DNA from: Trematomus loennbergii | Taxonomy: Eukaryota > Chordata > Actinopteri > Perciformes > Nototheniidae | DNA: 64,000 bases | Assembly: GCA_012861695.1 (NCBI GenBank) | Contig: JAAOOA010000482.1 | Coordinates: 242,501-306,500, forward strand | Direction: 5' to 3' | Part shown: positions 46,714 through 58,107 of the stretch, in pieces | Numbering within the stretch: position 1 is the first letter of the stretch | Layout of the letters: every line of letters starts with the position of its first letter | Made by a program: the position numbers and the translations under genes | The notes under the pieces: generated by a model | What the model saw: the letters and a program-made list of their open reading frames with translations, nothing else | Database searches by the model: none | Told to the model about the DNA's origin: nothing

Positions 46714-49700
46714 TGGATAAGTAGTCACCTTATCCACATTGTAAATTGTTGCCTTCTTTAAAGTTATTAGTAATTTAAGATTAATTATTAAATTAAATGT
46801 GGTAAGAAAATAAATAAAATAACTTGACTTGATCATTTTGTTCACAACATTAGACCTGTCCTCTAATCTCTACTAGAATAAGATAAGTGTGCATGTTTGG
46901 ATGTTTTAACACTCCTGTAATGTACCTAATCTTGATATCTTTTCATTACAGAGCTGGGAAAATGGTGTATTGATTAGATTCTGATCCGTGCAAGTCCAAT
47001 TTTGACTGACTTTAGTTCTAATGTTAATGTTAATTTGACTTCAACCCATAAGTAATTATTTAAATTAACTCTAAATGTCACATGATGATGGATTAGTGTT
47101 CCACATTTCTTCCACTAATTTGTTTTACAATTAGGCCAAAGGTAAAGAGAGACATTGATGACCTTGTGTCCCTTTTGTTAGTACGTGGTTCCATTTTGTC
47201 TATGGCCTTGGACGGCTTCACTAAAAGTCACCCAGTTCTGCCCTGCTGCAGTCCGGCTGAGTGCAGTCACAGAGATGCTATGGCTGCTCTACATGACATT
47301 AATGGTCTGGTCTGAATGGACACCATTTCCTGCTCCCAGAGAGAATGACACTCCTCAAACTGAACATTACAGCCGTTGATACTGTCTCACATGGGTCTGC
47401 TCCCCCCCACTGAGCCATGAACTGAAAGCATGACATCTGCTATGAACACTTGGAAGCCTCCCTGTCACACCAGCACCAACCCTTGGGTCAGTCAGATGAG
47501 ACTAACGGCTTCACTTAGGGCATTTGGTTCAGATACATGACTCTCGTTACCGCAGAGTGGGTTGTTTTTAAGGCTATTCATACTGCTATGCAGAGGATGC
47601 CTGTAAGTTGGCGAGCTGGTAAAAGCCCCTACTATTGTTTCAAATAGGCCTAATGTCAGGGGTCTCTTAATGTCTAGTTCTACATGTATTCACATTATAT
47701 AGACAATGTTTCCACCTGGTAAAACTAAAGGCTGCACAAAACTCAGGCTACAATACAACCATTCTGTTCTGCTCTAACGATTCAATATATAGATTCTACA
47801 TCAAAACAATTAGCTTTTATTGTTTCCAATGATAACGTCACCTTAAGTGGAGGAATGCAAACCTGTTTTCAAATGTAAGGTTTTGATTTTGTTTGACATT
47901 TCTCAGTAATGACACCCTCAGACACCCAATATCATTCATGCTATGCCTTCAGTAATAACTCAGATGTTAAAGGGATGAAACTTTTCCTCCCAAATCAGAT
48001 ATGCTTTGTTTTTCAACAAATGTATCAATTTCCTGCATAATATATGTTTATCACAATGGTTTTTGTAAGCTGCACACAGGTGATACTGAGTCTTCTCGAT
48101 TAATAGATTATAAACTATACCATGCTTAAATAGACTCCTAAGTTATTATTTCATATGTACCATATGTAAGAAAAGGGAGGGAAGAGTCAATTATATTGAG
48201 TAATTGATTTTATATTGGGTAATTTATTTCTCAAACCTATGTTTTATGGAAGAGACTAAATATTTCTGATAAACTAATATTTTATCAAAAGGTAAATGGT
48301 GAATTAATATACATTTAGAATCATTGAGAAGGGGTTATATCCACAGGGACAAGCTCACCTTTAACTTACAATAACATGTCTCTGCTATGGACTGATGAGT
48401 ATATGATTCTTGCATGTTCAATGACTAACACAAACCTTCAAAATGATAATGTGCATGTGTCAGGAAGGCTCCCAAATAATTCTGAGGGGCCTATCCTATT
48501 TTTGTAATTAAATGATAATGTGCTAATCCATTACTTTGAGTTGTCTTCACTCAGAAAAAACATCCCTATCAGTGTTAACCCAATAACTAGGACAGCTCTC
48601 AAGGCCAAGGGTCAGAGAGAGAGGGTCACACTCTCCGGGTGCAGAGAGCACCCCCAGCCACGTGCAAGGAAGCAAGGTCGTTCGAGGGATGCTTCTCTTC
48701 ACCTTTCTGATAAGAGGGGGTTCTCTTCATCTTTCTGCTCGGTGGGCTCTAGCAGACAACCCTGCAGGACGAGCGAGGGCTTCAGAGGCTTCTATAATAC
48801 AATGTTCCATGTTTCTTGGAGGAGTTTGATGTCTTCCTAACCTCTCACGGGGGGGACACCTGGATGCATCAGGAATACGCAGTTGTACTCAAGCAGATAG
48901 CAGAAGGAATACCGGCAGATGAGCCTCCGTCTCACTGGGGGTAACTACAGTGCTCACTGAATGAGCCACACAAAAGCAGAGCAATTGGGGGGTTGAAATA
49001 TGGCGCTCTGATGAAGAAGAGTTTGAGCCAATCAGCACCTCAGTGCTAATCTACAGTATCAGGATGCCTTTACACACCAGACACTCGGTGTCATAAAGGG
49101 AGGAGGAGAACGAGACTGACGGACATGTCTTCCAGCTCTCGTACAAAGATGAACTTTGAATTGAATGACCAGATGTTTAAAGATGTACAATTAATGATTG
49201 TTTTTTATATTTCCAATGACCAGACATGTGTTAAATAGTGGTGATAAATATATTTTCAGATCAGATTACATTTTCACACTAAACAAAATTAATAAATAAA
49301 TATTTCAGATTATAAGGTATTGAATAATAAGGTATTTCTAATATTATAACAGATAATGTTAATATCCTTAATCATCCAGCAATCAGGCTTAACAACACTA
49401 CTCTTAATGTATTACCCATGCACAGACAGACCTAAAATGATGTTTCAAGTACTGGATTAATTTCAGTTTTGGCCCAAAACAAATATTTATAATAATTCAT
49501 ATAACAATTATGTAGCATATTTGATCCTCAAATTAGAGAAGTATAATTTAAAGAAATTGATATTCTATATTCAACATTAGATAAACACAGAAGAACCCTT
49601 TCCAAGTACCATAAGTAGATGTTCAGGTAAGTATGGCTAATAAGAATAATGATAGACTTAATTTGGTACAGATCAGTTGTAGCATTTACAAATGTATGAA

Positions 49701-50368
49701 TTAAAGTTTTAAGAATGTTTAATCTTTCCTTTCCAGGTTTTTACAAAAGTCTTTGAATATTTGCCTAACTTTTCCTTTTCAGATTTTGAACAATGTACTT
49801 GACTAAAATGAATGTATTGATTTTTAAGACTAAGTGCCTTACTCTTGACTAAAGCGTAATGAAGTAAACGTAAAGTAATCCTAAAATTGAGGACACTGCA
49901 ACTTTGTGATTACAGATTGATCAAATCACCACTGTGAATTTATGCCTTAGCTGGATCTCTTATGATCCTAAGTTTTAAATGCTTTTGACTAGTGATTGCC
50001 TTAAAGCAAATCTTTAAGCTGTTTCTGGTTTTGATTTTATAGTTTGATAAATGACATTAACTAATGGTTTAAATGATAAAAGATATTAGTTTAAAACAAA
50101 TATTTTGCTATTATGTATCTGTGTTTTATGTGTGTTCATTATTGCTTTGACAAAAGATGCTCCAAACACTGATGAGAGATAATTTTTCCTATTATGATTG
50201 CCTGTATCAATCATTGTGATTGAATGTTTCAATCTTATCTACTTTGTGATGTAATTGAATGTAAGGTGAGACCACACTCGAATCTGAAGACGCCTATTGA
50301 TTTAAGTATTGACCAGAATTATTAGACTAATGTTTTAAGGTTATCAAAAATGATAAAAAGAGAGGAAC

Positions 50369-50860
50369 TGTTAAGGAATAATTCTTCTAGATATCTAACC
50401 TTTTACTCTGACATGTTGTTTTATCTCCTTTAAGGAAAGGCCTTGGTGCCATATGTGTTGTTGTCCCAGTGTGACCGGTCAACTTGACTGGCACGAAGGG
50501 TAATTGTTGTGAGAACACTGAGCACTTCTTTATCGGTGTTTGTGGGCTCTCGGATGTGAAATCCTTGAGGCCATGAGCGTCGGACGCAGATGATTCAGTG
50601 TTTAGTCTACTCCTTCAGAGATGTTGATTTCTCTCTGTGAACCTGTTAAAAGGTCTAGCATAGAGAGAGGCTCTTCAGAATTGACGTGGCAACTCTACCG
50701 TGTGTCAGAACCTCTGACTCTTTGATTTGTGATGTGAATCCTCCGGCCGAATACTCTGAATAAACCCATCAGTGTTTGACATCAAAGCTCCAACTCTCAC
50801 CGTGTCTCCTTCCTGAGTCGGTGACTCCCAATGCATTGCTACACGGAAGTTTCCCCCACA
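50369..50860 (+). repeat. 3' LTR
   Basis: Direct repeat of 43741-44247, preceded by a purine tract (50355-50367) and followed by the CTCTG duplication. Confidence 0.88.
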
Positions 50861-51376
50861 CTCTGTCTCCTGCTATCTGTATTTTGCGCAATATATCTCT
50901 GAACGATGCGATGGTGATTCCACTGTGCAAATGGGCAACATTTTCTCTACTATGAAGGATGCTACAAGCCTGTCCATCTCTGCTTTGGTTACCGGTCATT
51001 TTTGCTGCTTCGGAGTCGTCGGCGGCGCACTCACAACATCCTCACTCTGGGTTCGGGGGTCCTTAGCTATTAGCTTCACCTTAGCATGTGTTCTTTGCCA
51101 TGTTTATGCAGCACTGCACGTGGAGATGTGGACGCGCAAGTCGCGCAGATTACGTACATATAAACCTGCGGCGGAAAACCCCTCTTGTCTGTCAGTGTGA
51201 TTATGACTGATTTTATAAAAGTAACGAAGTAACGCGTGTCGGGGCAATGTTAGTAACTGTAGTGTGATTACTGAATTATAAAAGTAACGCGTTACACTAC
51301 TCCGTTACCGACAAAAGTAATATTATTACAGTAACGCGTTACTTTGTAACGTGTTACACCCAACTCTGGTAGTGTC

Positions 51377-51667
51377 TCTACTTTAAAGAGTCCTCTCCTG
51401 CTGATGTTCAGGTGTGTATCAGTATGTAGTGTCTCTACTTTAAAGAGTCCTCCTGCTGATGTTCAGGTGTATATCAGTATGTAGTGTCTCTACTTTAAAG
51501 AGTCCTCTCCTGCTGATGTTCAGGTGTATATCAGTATGTAGTGTCTCTACTTTAAAGAGTCCTCTCCTGCTGATGTTCAGGTGTATATCAGTATGTAGTG
51601 TCTCTACTTAAGAGTCCTCTCCTGCTGATGTTCAGGTGTATATCAGTATGTAGTGTCTCTACTTTAA
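51377..51667. repeat. 57-bp array, locus 4, right part
   Basis: Five copies of the 57-bp unit, the resumption of the array interrupted at 35801 and 42476. Confidence 0.93.
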
Positions 51668-51689
51668 ACCACATATGTATACGTTTTAT

Positions 51690-52353
51690 TTGTATAGGGC
51701 TGGGTCAAGCCCCAGGAAGTGCTCCGGACTCTCAGGGAAATATTCGTAGTGGCCAAACGACGGTACTGCAACTTCTGTATACTTCTGTATCCAGTTTCTT
51801 ATTATGTTCACTATTATGCCACTGCGTGTTGGGGCCAGCACCTCGGGGCAAAACGCTGGGTGGCCAGGGAGATACGGTCAGCTTCTTCGGTGAAAGCGCA
51901 GGCTCAGTAATAGTCGTGTTAGCGAGCGCTGTCTGGACATGAGGCGGCATGTGCCGAAAAAACAGAAAGTTTGGTTCTTCCGTACCTAGCAGGTTCAGCA
52001 TCATTTCCATGTGTTCGGAAGGCTTGCTGTCTCCCAGGCTATTCATAGCGAACAAACGTTAGGCTCGTTCCGGCCGTGATAACTCGGAAGTCTTGAGTAG
52101 GAAAGCCTTGAACGCTGCATATTTATCTTGAGCAGGGGGAGAAGTAATAAAGCACACAGTCCGGGCCACCGTGGAGCTTCCCAGTGCCAAGACGACATGG
52201 AAATAGTGTGCGTCGTCCCCTATTCTCACGGAGGGCGAATTGAGCCTCTGCCTGTGCGAAGCATGCTGCCGCGGAAGTCTCCCAAAACTCCGCCATTTTG
52301 AGAAAAACGGCGTGATTTGCCACGTTCGGTTCAGTCTGTCAGTCAGTCACCAA
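51690..52353 (-). pseudogene. Ty3/Gypsy gag remnant
   Basis: On the minus strand, an ATG at 52321-52323 starts MANHAVFLKMAEFWE, followed by TSAAACFAQAEAQFALRE, a pattern common at the start of fish Ty3/Gypsy gag proteins. The frame then breaks; further pieces (LLGTEEPNFLFFRHM, ALANTTITEPA) lie in another frame at 51860-52020. Next to it lies a TTGGTGAC primer-binding motif and an LTR at 52354-52534. The other end is missing, so this is a truncated copy abutting the 57-bp array. Confidence 0.72.
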
Positions 52354-52534
52354 TGTAGTGCCGAGAGATGGAGTCAGAAGACAAAGCTAATCTTTTATTC
52401 AACATGGAACAGAAAGTAAACACTCAAGCCCGGGAAACTAACTGACCGGAAAAGGAAGATCCTGTACACTACAATGTCTGTGCGGAACCGTACCCCACCC
52501 ATAATTCCGTGGTGAATTATGTCAACCCACCACA
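52354..52534 (-). repeat. Ty3/Gypsy LTR
   Basis: On the minus strand TGTGGTGGGTTGACATAATT ... CATCTCTCGGCACTACA, with AATAAAAGATTAGC as a polyadenylation region. It is related to the LTRs at 54213-54790. Confidence 0.75.
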
Positions 52535-52658
52535 ATCCTTAAGTTAATAACAATCGAGGTCACATGAAGTTGTTTACATCTCTATGTCGATATTAAATGT
52601 CTCTTGTTGTGCAGTTTACAGTAAATGATTGCAGGAAATATTTTTAAACAGCGTGTTT

Positions 52659-52940
52659 TAGGGATGTTAATGACACCAAAAACTTACGGTACGTTAATAT
52701 CGCGATAACAAGTCCACGGTACGGTATTTATCGCGATATTGAAAGAAAAAAAATTCAAATTATACGTTTTTGGGGCAAATTTTATTTTGAATTATTTTTT
52801 TTTACTTGCCCTACTTTAAAAAATAAAAAATAATAATATTTAACCATGTAATGTCGCGGTAGATTTTGTCAGTCTCACGACGGTATTGAGACGTTTATTT
52901 ATCACAATACCGCGATATTCGGTATATCGTTACATCCCTA
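52659..52940. mobile_element. Small hAT-type MITE
   Basis: Ends TAGGGATGTTAATGA and (inverted) TAGGGATGTAACGATA, flanked by the exact 8-base duplication GCGTGTTT (52651-52658 and 52941-52948). Length 282 bp. Contains paired ATCGCGATA motifs near both ends. Confidence 0.9.
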
Positions 52941-52949
52941 GCGTGTTTC

Positions 52950-53640
52950 ATAACGGACACACACAGCGTTGGTCGGTGTCAGGTCAGGTGATGCAGACTC
53001 TCTGTTGAAGGGCTTGATAACACACTCCTCCACACTCGTTAGATTGGAATGGAAATTAATGTGGCAGAGTGTAGGGGGCGGTTTGGAATTGGGCCCAAAA
53101 ATATGTATTCAATAGATTCCTCTAAGCATTGCATCAGGTCTCCTTCTGAATGTTGCATTTATTTCACTGACTTGAATGTGCGCATTTCATAACATGCATG
53201 TTTCCTGTTGCTGCAGTGTGACGCAGGGAGAATAAAATCAAAAGGCTTGTGTTAGTGTCTTGTTATTGTGATATCTGAGTGCACTGTGGCTCCCTACTAC
53301 TACTACTGTTTCTCATATTTTCTCCTCTCACTTTCACTCCCGACCTCGCTCATATCGTCACTTATAATTATCCCGCTTAATGCCAGAGACGCAGCAGCTG
53401 ATGCTTTCTCTGCCGCAGTAAAAGCCTCGCTAAGTGTCTGAAAGTGTAAACAGAAATCAGAGGTTACTTTGTTCAAATTAAACAGTTCAAGAGGCATTTC
53501 GCACCCTTCCTCATTCAGGTTTTGTTGTTTTGTTGCAGGACAAAATAGTACCGTTATCTCTTCTTCTTGCTTGGGTTTTGCATAACTAACTAATTGAGTA
53601 ATTAATTCATCCCTATATTGAATATTTCCATGCTTGTTTG
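52950..53640. other. Intergenic sequence, nothing recognised
   Basis: No gene recognised. A minus-strand frame at 53303-53497 contains an Ala-rich stretch but no known domain. Confidence 0.35.
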
Positions 53641-53648
53641 CAATTTAA

Positions 53649-54038
53649 AGTGGACCTATCATGCTATATTTAAATAATATATTGTAGGGCCATACCTATA
53701 TAAAACATGTCTGTGAAGTTTTCGCTGCGTTTGTGGCAGACTACAGCGCCACTTACAGGCCTGGCATATGTACTACAGCGTCTCCAGCACTTTCGAGCGG
53801 CAATGGCCCAACCCCCATTCCCCTGATAGGTGGAGAGTTGCCCATATATACGTTTCTGACGTCAGAACAATTTCAAATCTGTATCAGCTCCGTTGCAGCC
53901 CCGTTTTTAGAGATTTGGGTATGGAGGAAAAGAGAGAGGGTTGTGTTTTCTGACACTTGGTGAGTTCCCTGGAACACCGGGGACACATATTCATGTATAA
54001 AAGACGTACAAAAGTGCATTTTGCATGATAGGTCCCCT
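53649..54038. mobile_element. TTAA-flanked MITE
   Basis: Left end AGTGGACCTATCATGC and right end (inverted) AGGGGACCTATCATGC, flanked by TTAA on both sides (53645-53648 and 54039-54042). 390 bp, non-coding. Confidence 0.85.
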
Positions 54039-54052
54039 TTAAGCTTTTAGTT

Positions 54053-54180
54053 TTGAGCTCTTTTCCCTTTCCTGTAGTATGTTCTATAGTTTTAGTGCAT
54101 GTAAATGGTCTGCAAAGGCTAAAATCCCTGTGTTCCCTCCAGAGGGAGTTTCTATCCCTCAAACTCGGTTTTAAATTGTA
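54053..54180 (-). mobile_element. Fragment of the AGGGGCC transposon family
   Basis: AGTTTTAGTGCATGTAAATG and AAATCCCTGTGTTCCCTCCA are the inverse of the subterminal block seen at 33980-34060. Confidence 0.55.
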
Positions 54181-54212
54181 CTTACATACATATTTTATCA
54201 TAAACTGTCTTT

Positions 54213-54790
54213 TGTGGTGATTGACATAATTCACCCACAGAACTGTGGGTTGGGGGTATTGTTCCGCACGGACATATATGTGTGCCCTCCTTTCTTCTCT
54301 TCCCGGGCTTCAAGCTGATAACATGTGTGTTTCTGATGCTCAATAAAGCTAACTTAGTACCTTCGATACACCGCCTCCGACTCCCGTCTCTCGGCACTAC
54401 ATTGGTGACCCCGACATAAGTCTCGTAAAAGTATCCGAGACTGAACCGAACATGGCAAAAAACGCAGTTTTTCTCAAACTGCCAGAGTTTTTGGGAGATG
54501 TCTGCAGCTGCATCGTTCGCACAGACTGAGGATCGTTTCGCCCTCCGCGGAATGACCGATGACGACGCGCGCTATTTCCACATCGCTTCGGCACTGGGAG
54601 ACAGCAAGCCAGCAAGCCTTGGTTGGGGGTATTGTTCCGCACGGACATATATGTTGACTGTACTTACTGTGTGCCCTCCTTTCTTCTCTTCCCGGGCTTC
54701 AAGCTGATAACATGTGTGTTTCTGGTGCTCAATAAAGCTAACTTAGTACCTTCAATACACCACCTACGACTCCCGTCTCTCGGCACTACA
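54213..54790 (+). mobile_element. Miniature Ty3/Gypsy element (TRIM-like)
   Basis: A 189-bp LTR (54213-54401: TGTGGTGATTGACATAATTC ... TCGGCACTACA) is followed by TGGTGACCCCGAC, a primer-binding site, then a gag start MAKNAVFLKLPEF that breaks after about 20 codons, and then a second LTR (about 54621-54790) lacking its first 37 bases. The outer flanks share CTTT (54209-54212 and 54791-54794), a target duplication of Ty3 size. The whole element is 578 bp, so it can only have moved with proteins supplied by other copies, or it formed by deletion between an LTR and gag. Confidence 0.8.
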
Positions 54791-54794
54791 CTTT

Positions 54795-55120
54795 TTAAGT
54801 TAAAGTTACCTTGGATTGAAATAGTTCACACATAACCATTTACCTCTTGAAAATGTATCTTGTGATTAAAAAACTTTGACTACTTTTCTAACTAATGATT
54901 TAAATGGGCTCTTTCACTAGAGATCATATTTATTTGATAAAATGTCAATAGTTGCTCTTTTACAACATCATAATTTGTGTTACTGTTTCTATATCTGCAC
55001 CATGATACACCAAAGCAAATTCCTGAAAAACTTTCTAATTCTGAAAGTCTGAGCACTTTAAAGTACTGACGTGTTCTGCCCCCTGGTGGTCCTAGTGGTT
55101 AAAACAATGGATGCATTCAC
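54795..55120. other. Intergenic sequence, nothing recognised
   Basis: AT-rich, no gene or repeat recognised. Confidence 0.35.
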
Positions 55121-55126
55121 CTTTAA

Positions 55127-56628
55127 AGGTGGGGTAGGTAATTTTGGAGAAACCAGCTCGAGTGCGCTAGAATTTGAAAATACACAGCCGGAAAAAATCT
55201 GCCACTCCCTTACAGAGCCCCTCCAACACACACGAACGCGCACATGACCAATAGAGTGGCGAAGTCACGCCCATCTACTTCCGCCCCATGGGACCTTATT
55301 TCGGAAAAATAATGTATTGAAGTCAATGGAGAGAGAAAACGTATCTTCGATCCCGTTTGAATTGTGCCATGAATTACACATATGATGTTTGTCAATCTTA
55401 AAAAATCATTTCCATGTCAAAAAAGTCACAGTTTGTCGTAAAACTGTTGAAATATAAGACAATGAAAAATACGCAACTAGAAAGACTACAAATCCCAGAG
55501 TCGCGTAAGTGATGTCACAATTGTTTTCCTCCACTAAGAGATAGCTAAGATCAGCGCCATATAGATAGATTCTATCTATATGGCGCTGGCTAAGATAAGA
55601 TAACTTTAACAAGATGCCTTAGTACCAGGTTGTTATTATACCAGCAATGGGTCTTGCTCGTTCTTTTGCTTCCAGTCTGATGAAAGGACCAGGAGTGTGT
55701 GGATCAAGTTAGCTACCTAGCTAGTAGCTAGCACGTTAGTTAGCATTACAGCCTTGTCATTTTTATTAGCCTTAACATGAAGTAACATTAAGTAACCCAA
55801 AATGTTAAACAGTAAGAGTAGTAGTCATATTTCGTGAACCCTTTGAATAGTACTGTCACCGGTGTGATCATTCTATAATACACAATTTAAGCCCGGGGGA
55901 GAAATGCTAACGCTAACGCTAGCATCGGCGATCTTCTCTACTTCATGCTATCTGCACAAATGGTTGACATTAAACATTAAAACGATCAGGCAGTTCAGAG
56001 AGAATCAAAGGAAGGCAGGCAGGCAGCTTTGCATGACTCAGGACGTGTTTCATTGTGGTGATAGTGAGGGTAGTCAATCGTTTTGTTGACAAGACAGTAG
56101 TGACGGCCATCTTGGTGACGTGTGTTGTTGACCAGAGATGTAGTTCATGAGCGTTTCACACAAACAAAAGTGTTACTTCACAGTTTTACGACACTTTTTT
56201 TTTTTTGACTTGCAAAATTATCTTTTAAATTGACAAACATCATATGTGTAATTCGTGGCACAATTCAAACGGGATCGAAAGATAATCTTTCTCTCTCCAT
56301 TGACTTCAATACATAATTTTTCCGAAATAAGTCCCATGGAGGTCCACCGGAAGGGGAGGGACTTCGCCACTCTATGAGGGCACGAGATAAGTTTGTGCAC
56401 AGATGGAAGGCTGACAGGCAGGTAGGCCATCCAGTTATTTTAGCCGGGCCGGCTAAAATGATTGGTTGTGCTTTTTACAGTATTACGGCTTCCACAGATG
56501 AATTTTTTGTATGGATTTTTTGTCAAAGCGCTTAAGATATTCATTGCTATCGGGATGTTAAGAGCATTCCATGGAATATAACAAAAAGTGTATCTCGAGC
56601 CGGTTTCTCAAACTTACCTACCCCACCT
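55127..56628. mobile_element. Long-inverted-repeat transposon with TTAA flanks
   Basis: Ends AGGTGGGGTAGGTAATTTTG and (inverted) AGGTGGGGTAGGTAAGTTTG, with TTAA at 55123-55126 and 56629-56632. Inverted similarity runs several hundred bases inward; for example TTGTGCCATGAATTACACAT (55361) matches the inverse near 56235. The central 600 bp are rich in GCTAGC motifs and non-coding. A perfect 17-bp palindrome lies in the left arm. Confidence 0.82.
55552..55588. repeat. Perfect 17-bp palindrome with 3-base loop
   Basis: CAGCGCCATATAGATAG, loop ATT, then CTATCTATATGGCGCTG. It has no counterpart in the opposite arm of the surrounding transposon, so it arose after the element formed. Confidence 0.92.
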
Positions 56629-56639
56629 TTAAAGTTACT

Positions 56640-57012
56640 TTGAGTGAAGTTGAAGAAGCGTCTCCTCTAATGGCCTTTGACCTGCTGCAGCAGATATGGA
56701 CTACTTATTGCTGCTTGTCTGCTGATGTAAACTGCTAGGCTCTCTGGGTAATTAGAGGCCTCTGTGCTGACAGGGAACGAGGCTTAATCAGGGCCTAACG
56801 AGGCCACTGTCAGGGAATGAACCTGCACTCACATCTGACATGAGACCAATTAGATCTGTGACCCCTGCAGGATTAACCTCATCGTTACCTGTCGTGTGTT
56901 TACAGTTTAGTGTTTCAGACTCGTTAATGAAGTTCTTCTTTCAGCAAGACACCAAATGGAAAACTTCTGTTCATATCCTTGCAGAACTTAATTGAAAGTA
57001 CTAATACGGCAG
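56640..57012. other. Intergenic sequence, nothing recognised
   Basis: No gene or repeat recognised. Confidence 0.35.
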
Positions 57013-57640
57013 TGTAGGAATTGTTTTGGAAATCTTAGACCTAGTCAATACTCAGGAGATATACAATCAGAATGATCAATCAATAAATGGTGGAAACAGA
57101 GTTGTCTTTCTGGATCTTTATTTGAAGCTTCAAATAAGGCACAGGTCTTACGGAGTACAGAGTATTCTGAAAGAGTGCGCACAGAGAGAGAATTGCGCAT
57201 AGGTTTTATAGCATCTTTGTCAGTCCACAGTTCAACAATAACTCGTGACCTGTCACTCTGGGGGGGCTGGATGGGCAGATAAGCTAAAGCCCACATTCCA
57301 GAGGAACAGAAGCCACACGTGGGCAATGTAGTAAATCAGGAACTGGTTAAAGACAGATGGAAGTGTTGAAACTTTCACCCCCAATGTGTTAAGGCCAGGT
57401 GAAATGAGGACAGCAGGAAGTCATAGAGAGGTCAAAACAGATATAAACAAGGAATGAGGAATTCATTGCAAGACAGGGGAAACAAACACAGGAACTTGTT
57501 TGAGACACTTCTTCACTTTTGCTTACGACCCTGTTTCACCCCCAGACATCCTTAAGGCTAGTTATATGTTGAACAGAGGGCATTGATTAAAATACCTCCT
57601 CATGGGACAACTGCATAGCATTTTACCACATTAGGTAACA
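57013..57640 (-). repeat. Probable solo LTR of an endogenous retrovirus
   Basis: Read on the minus strand it has promoter-like GCTATAAAACCTATGCGCAA (about 57210), then a polyadenylation signal in CAAATAAAGATCCAGAAAG, and ends AACAATTCCTACA at 57013. The order TATA box, transcribed region, AATAAA, CA fits U3-R-U5. A purine-rich/pyrimidine-rich U3 runs to about 57640. No target duplication was found, so the left limit is approximate. Confidence 0.55.
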
Positions 57641-58107
57641 CATAAAGTTAGTTTGCACATATATAAAGTTTACACTGCATATAGAGTTTGTCATTACATA
57701 TAAAGTTTATAAGTATACACTGTTAAAGTTTTCCATACAGAATGTTTGTAAAAGTACAACAGTATTAGCTTAAAAAAAAGTACTCACTATGCCAACTGTC
57801 CTTTTTCACAATTATTTATATAACATGGCATTATTCTCAACTTAGAGTAAATGCAATAAACCACTAAGATACAAACTCTTACAAGTCTACTACTAAATGA
57901 TTACATCAACATATCATTTATCACTTGCATTTGAGCTACAGCCGCAACCAAATCATAAACGCTGAAAAGCATTTTCCTCATAGGATGATGTGATAGTCCT
58001 AGCGCAATTAGTTTATCATTCATACATCGTTTATTATCGTTTGTACCAAAAGGTGAGACTGTACACCAGGCGGCTGATCTAGAGATTCCACTCATCACAC
58101 GTTTGCT
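57641..58107. other. Sequence downstream of the FIIND-CARD gene
   Basis: AT-rich, presumably 3' UTR and beyond for the minus-strand gene. No AATAAA signal could be assigned with confidence. Confidence 0.3.

Larger units (their letters stand above)
43741..50860 (+). mobile_element. LTR retroelement without recognisable coding region (LARD-like)
   Basis: Flanked by a 5-base duplication CTCTG (43736-43740 and 50861-50865). Two LTRs (507 and 492 bp, TGTTAAGG ... CCCCCACA) surround 6.1 kb. Just after the 5' LTR, TGGCGTTGTCGGCAGGAT (44251) may be the primer-binding site; a purine tract AAAAAGAGAGGAA ends right before the 3' LTR. No frame over about 150 codons exists in the interior and I recognise no gag, reverse transcriptase, integrase or envelope. 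Patches with coding-like composition occur at 45037-45270, 47185-47530 and 48520-48840. It is either badly decayed or a large non-coding derivative mobilised in trans. Confidence 0.82.
42477..51368. mobile_element. DNA transposon with 8-bp duplication, hAT-like, carrying an LTR element
   Basis: Left end CAGAGATGGGGTCGTTAC, right end (inverted) CAGAGTTGGGTGTAACACG, both continuing into TAACGCGTTAC-type motifs. The flanks are exact 8-base copies, GTAGTGTC (42469-42476 and 51369-51376). Minus the LTR element it is about 1.8 kb and has no transposase. Eight-base duplications occur in hAT and also in Zisupton-type elements of fish, so the superfamily is not settled. A GGCCCAGACACACC block at 42571 may be a further insertion. 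Confidence 0.82.

Noticed and set aside
57045..57326. 93-codon minus-strand frame
   Set aside because: It lies in the promoter and transcribed part of the probable solo LTR, so it is better explained as LTR sequence.
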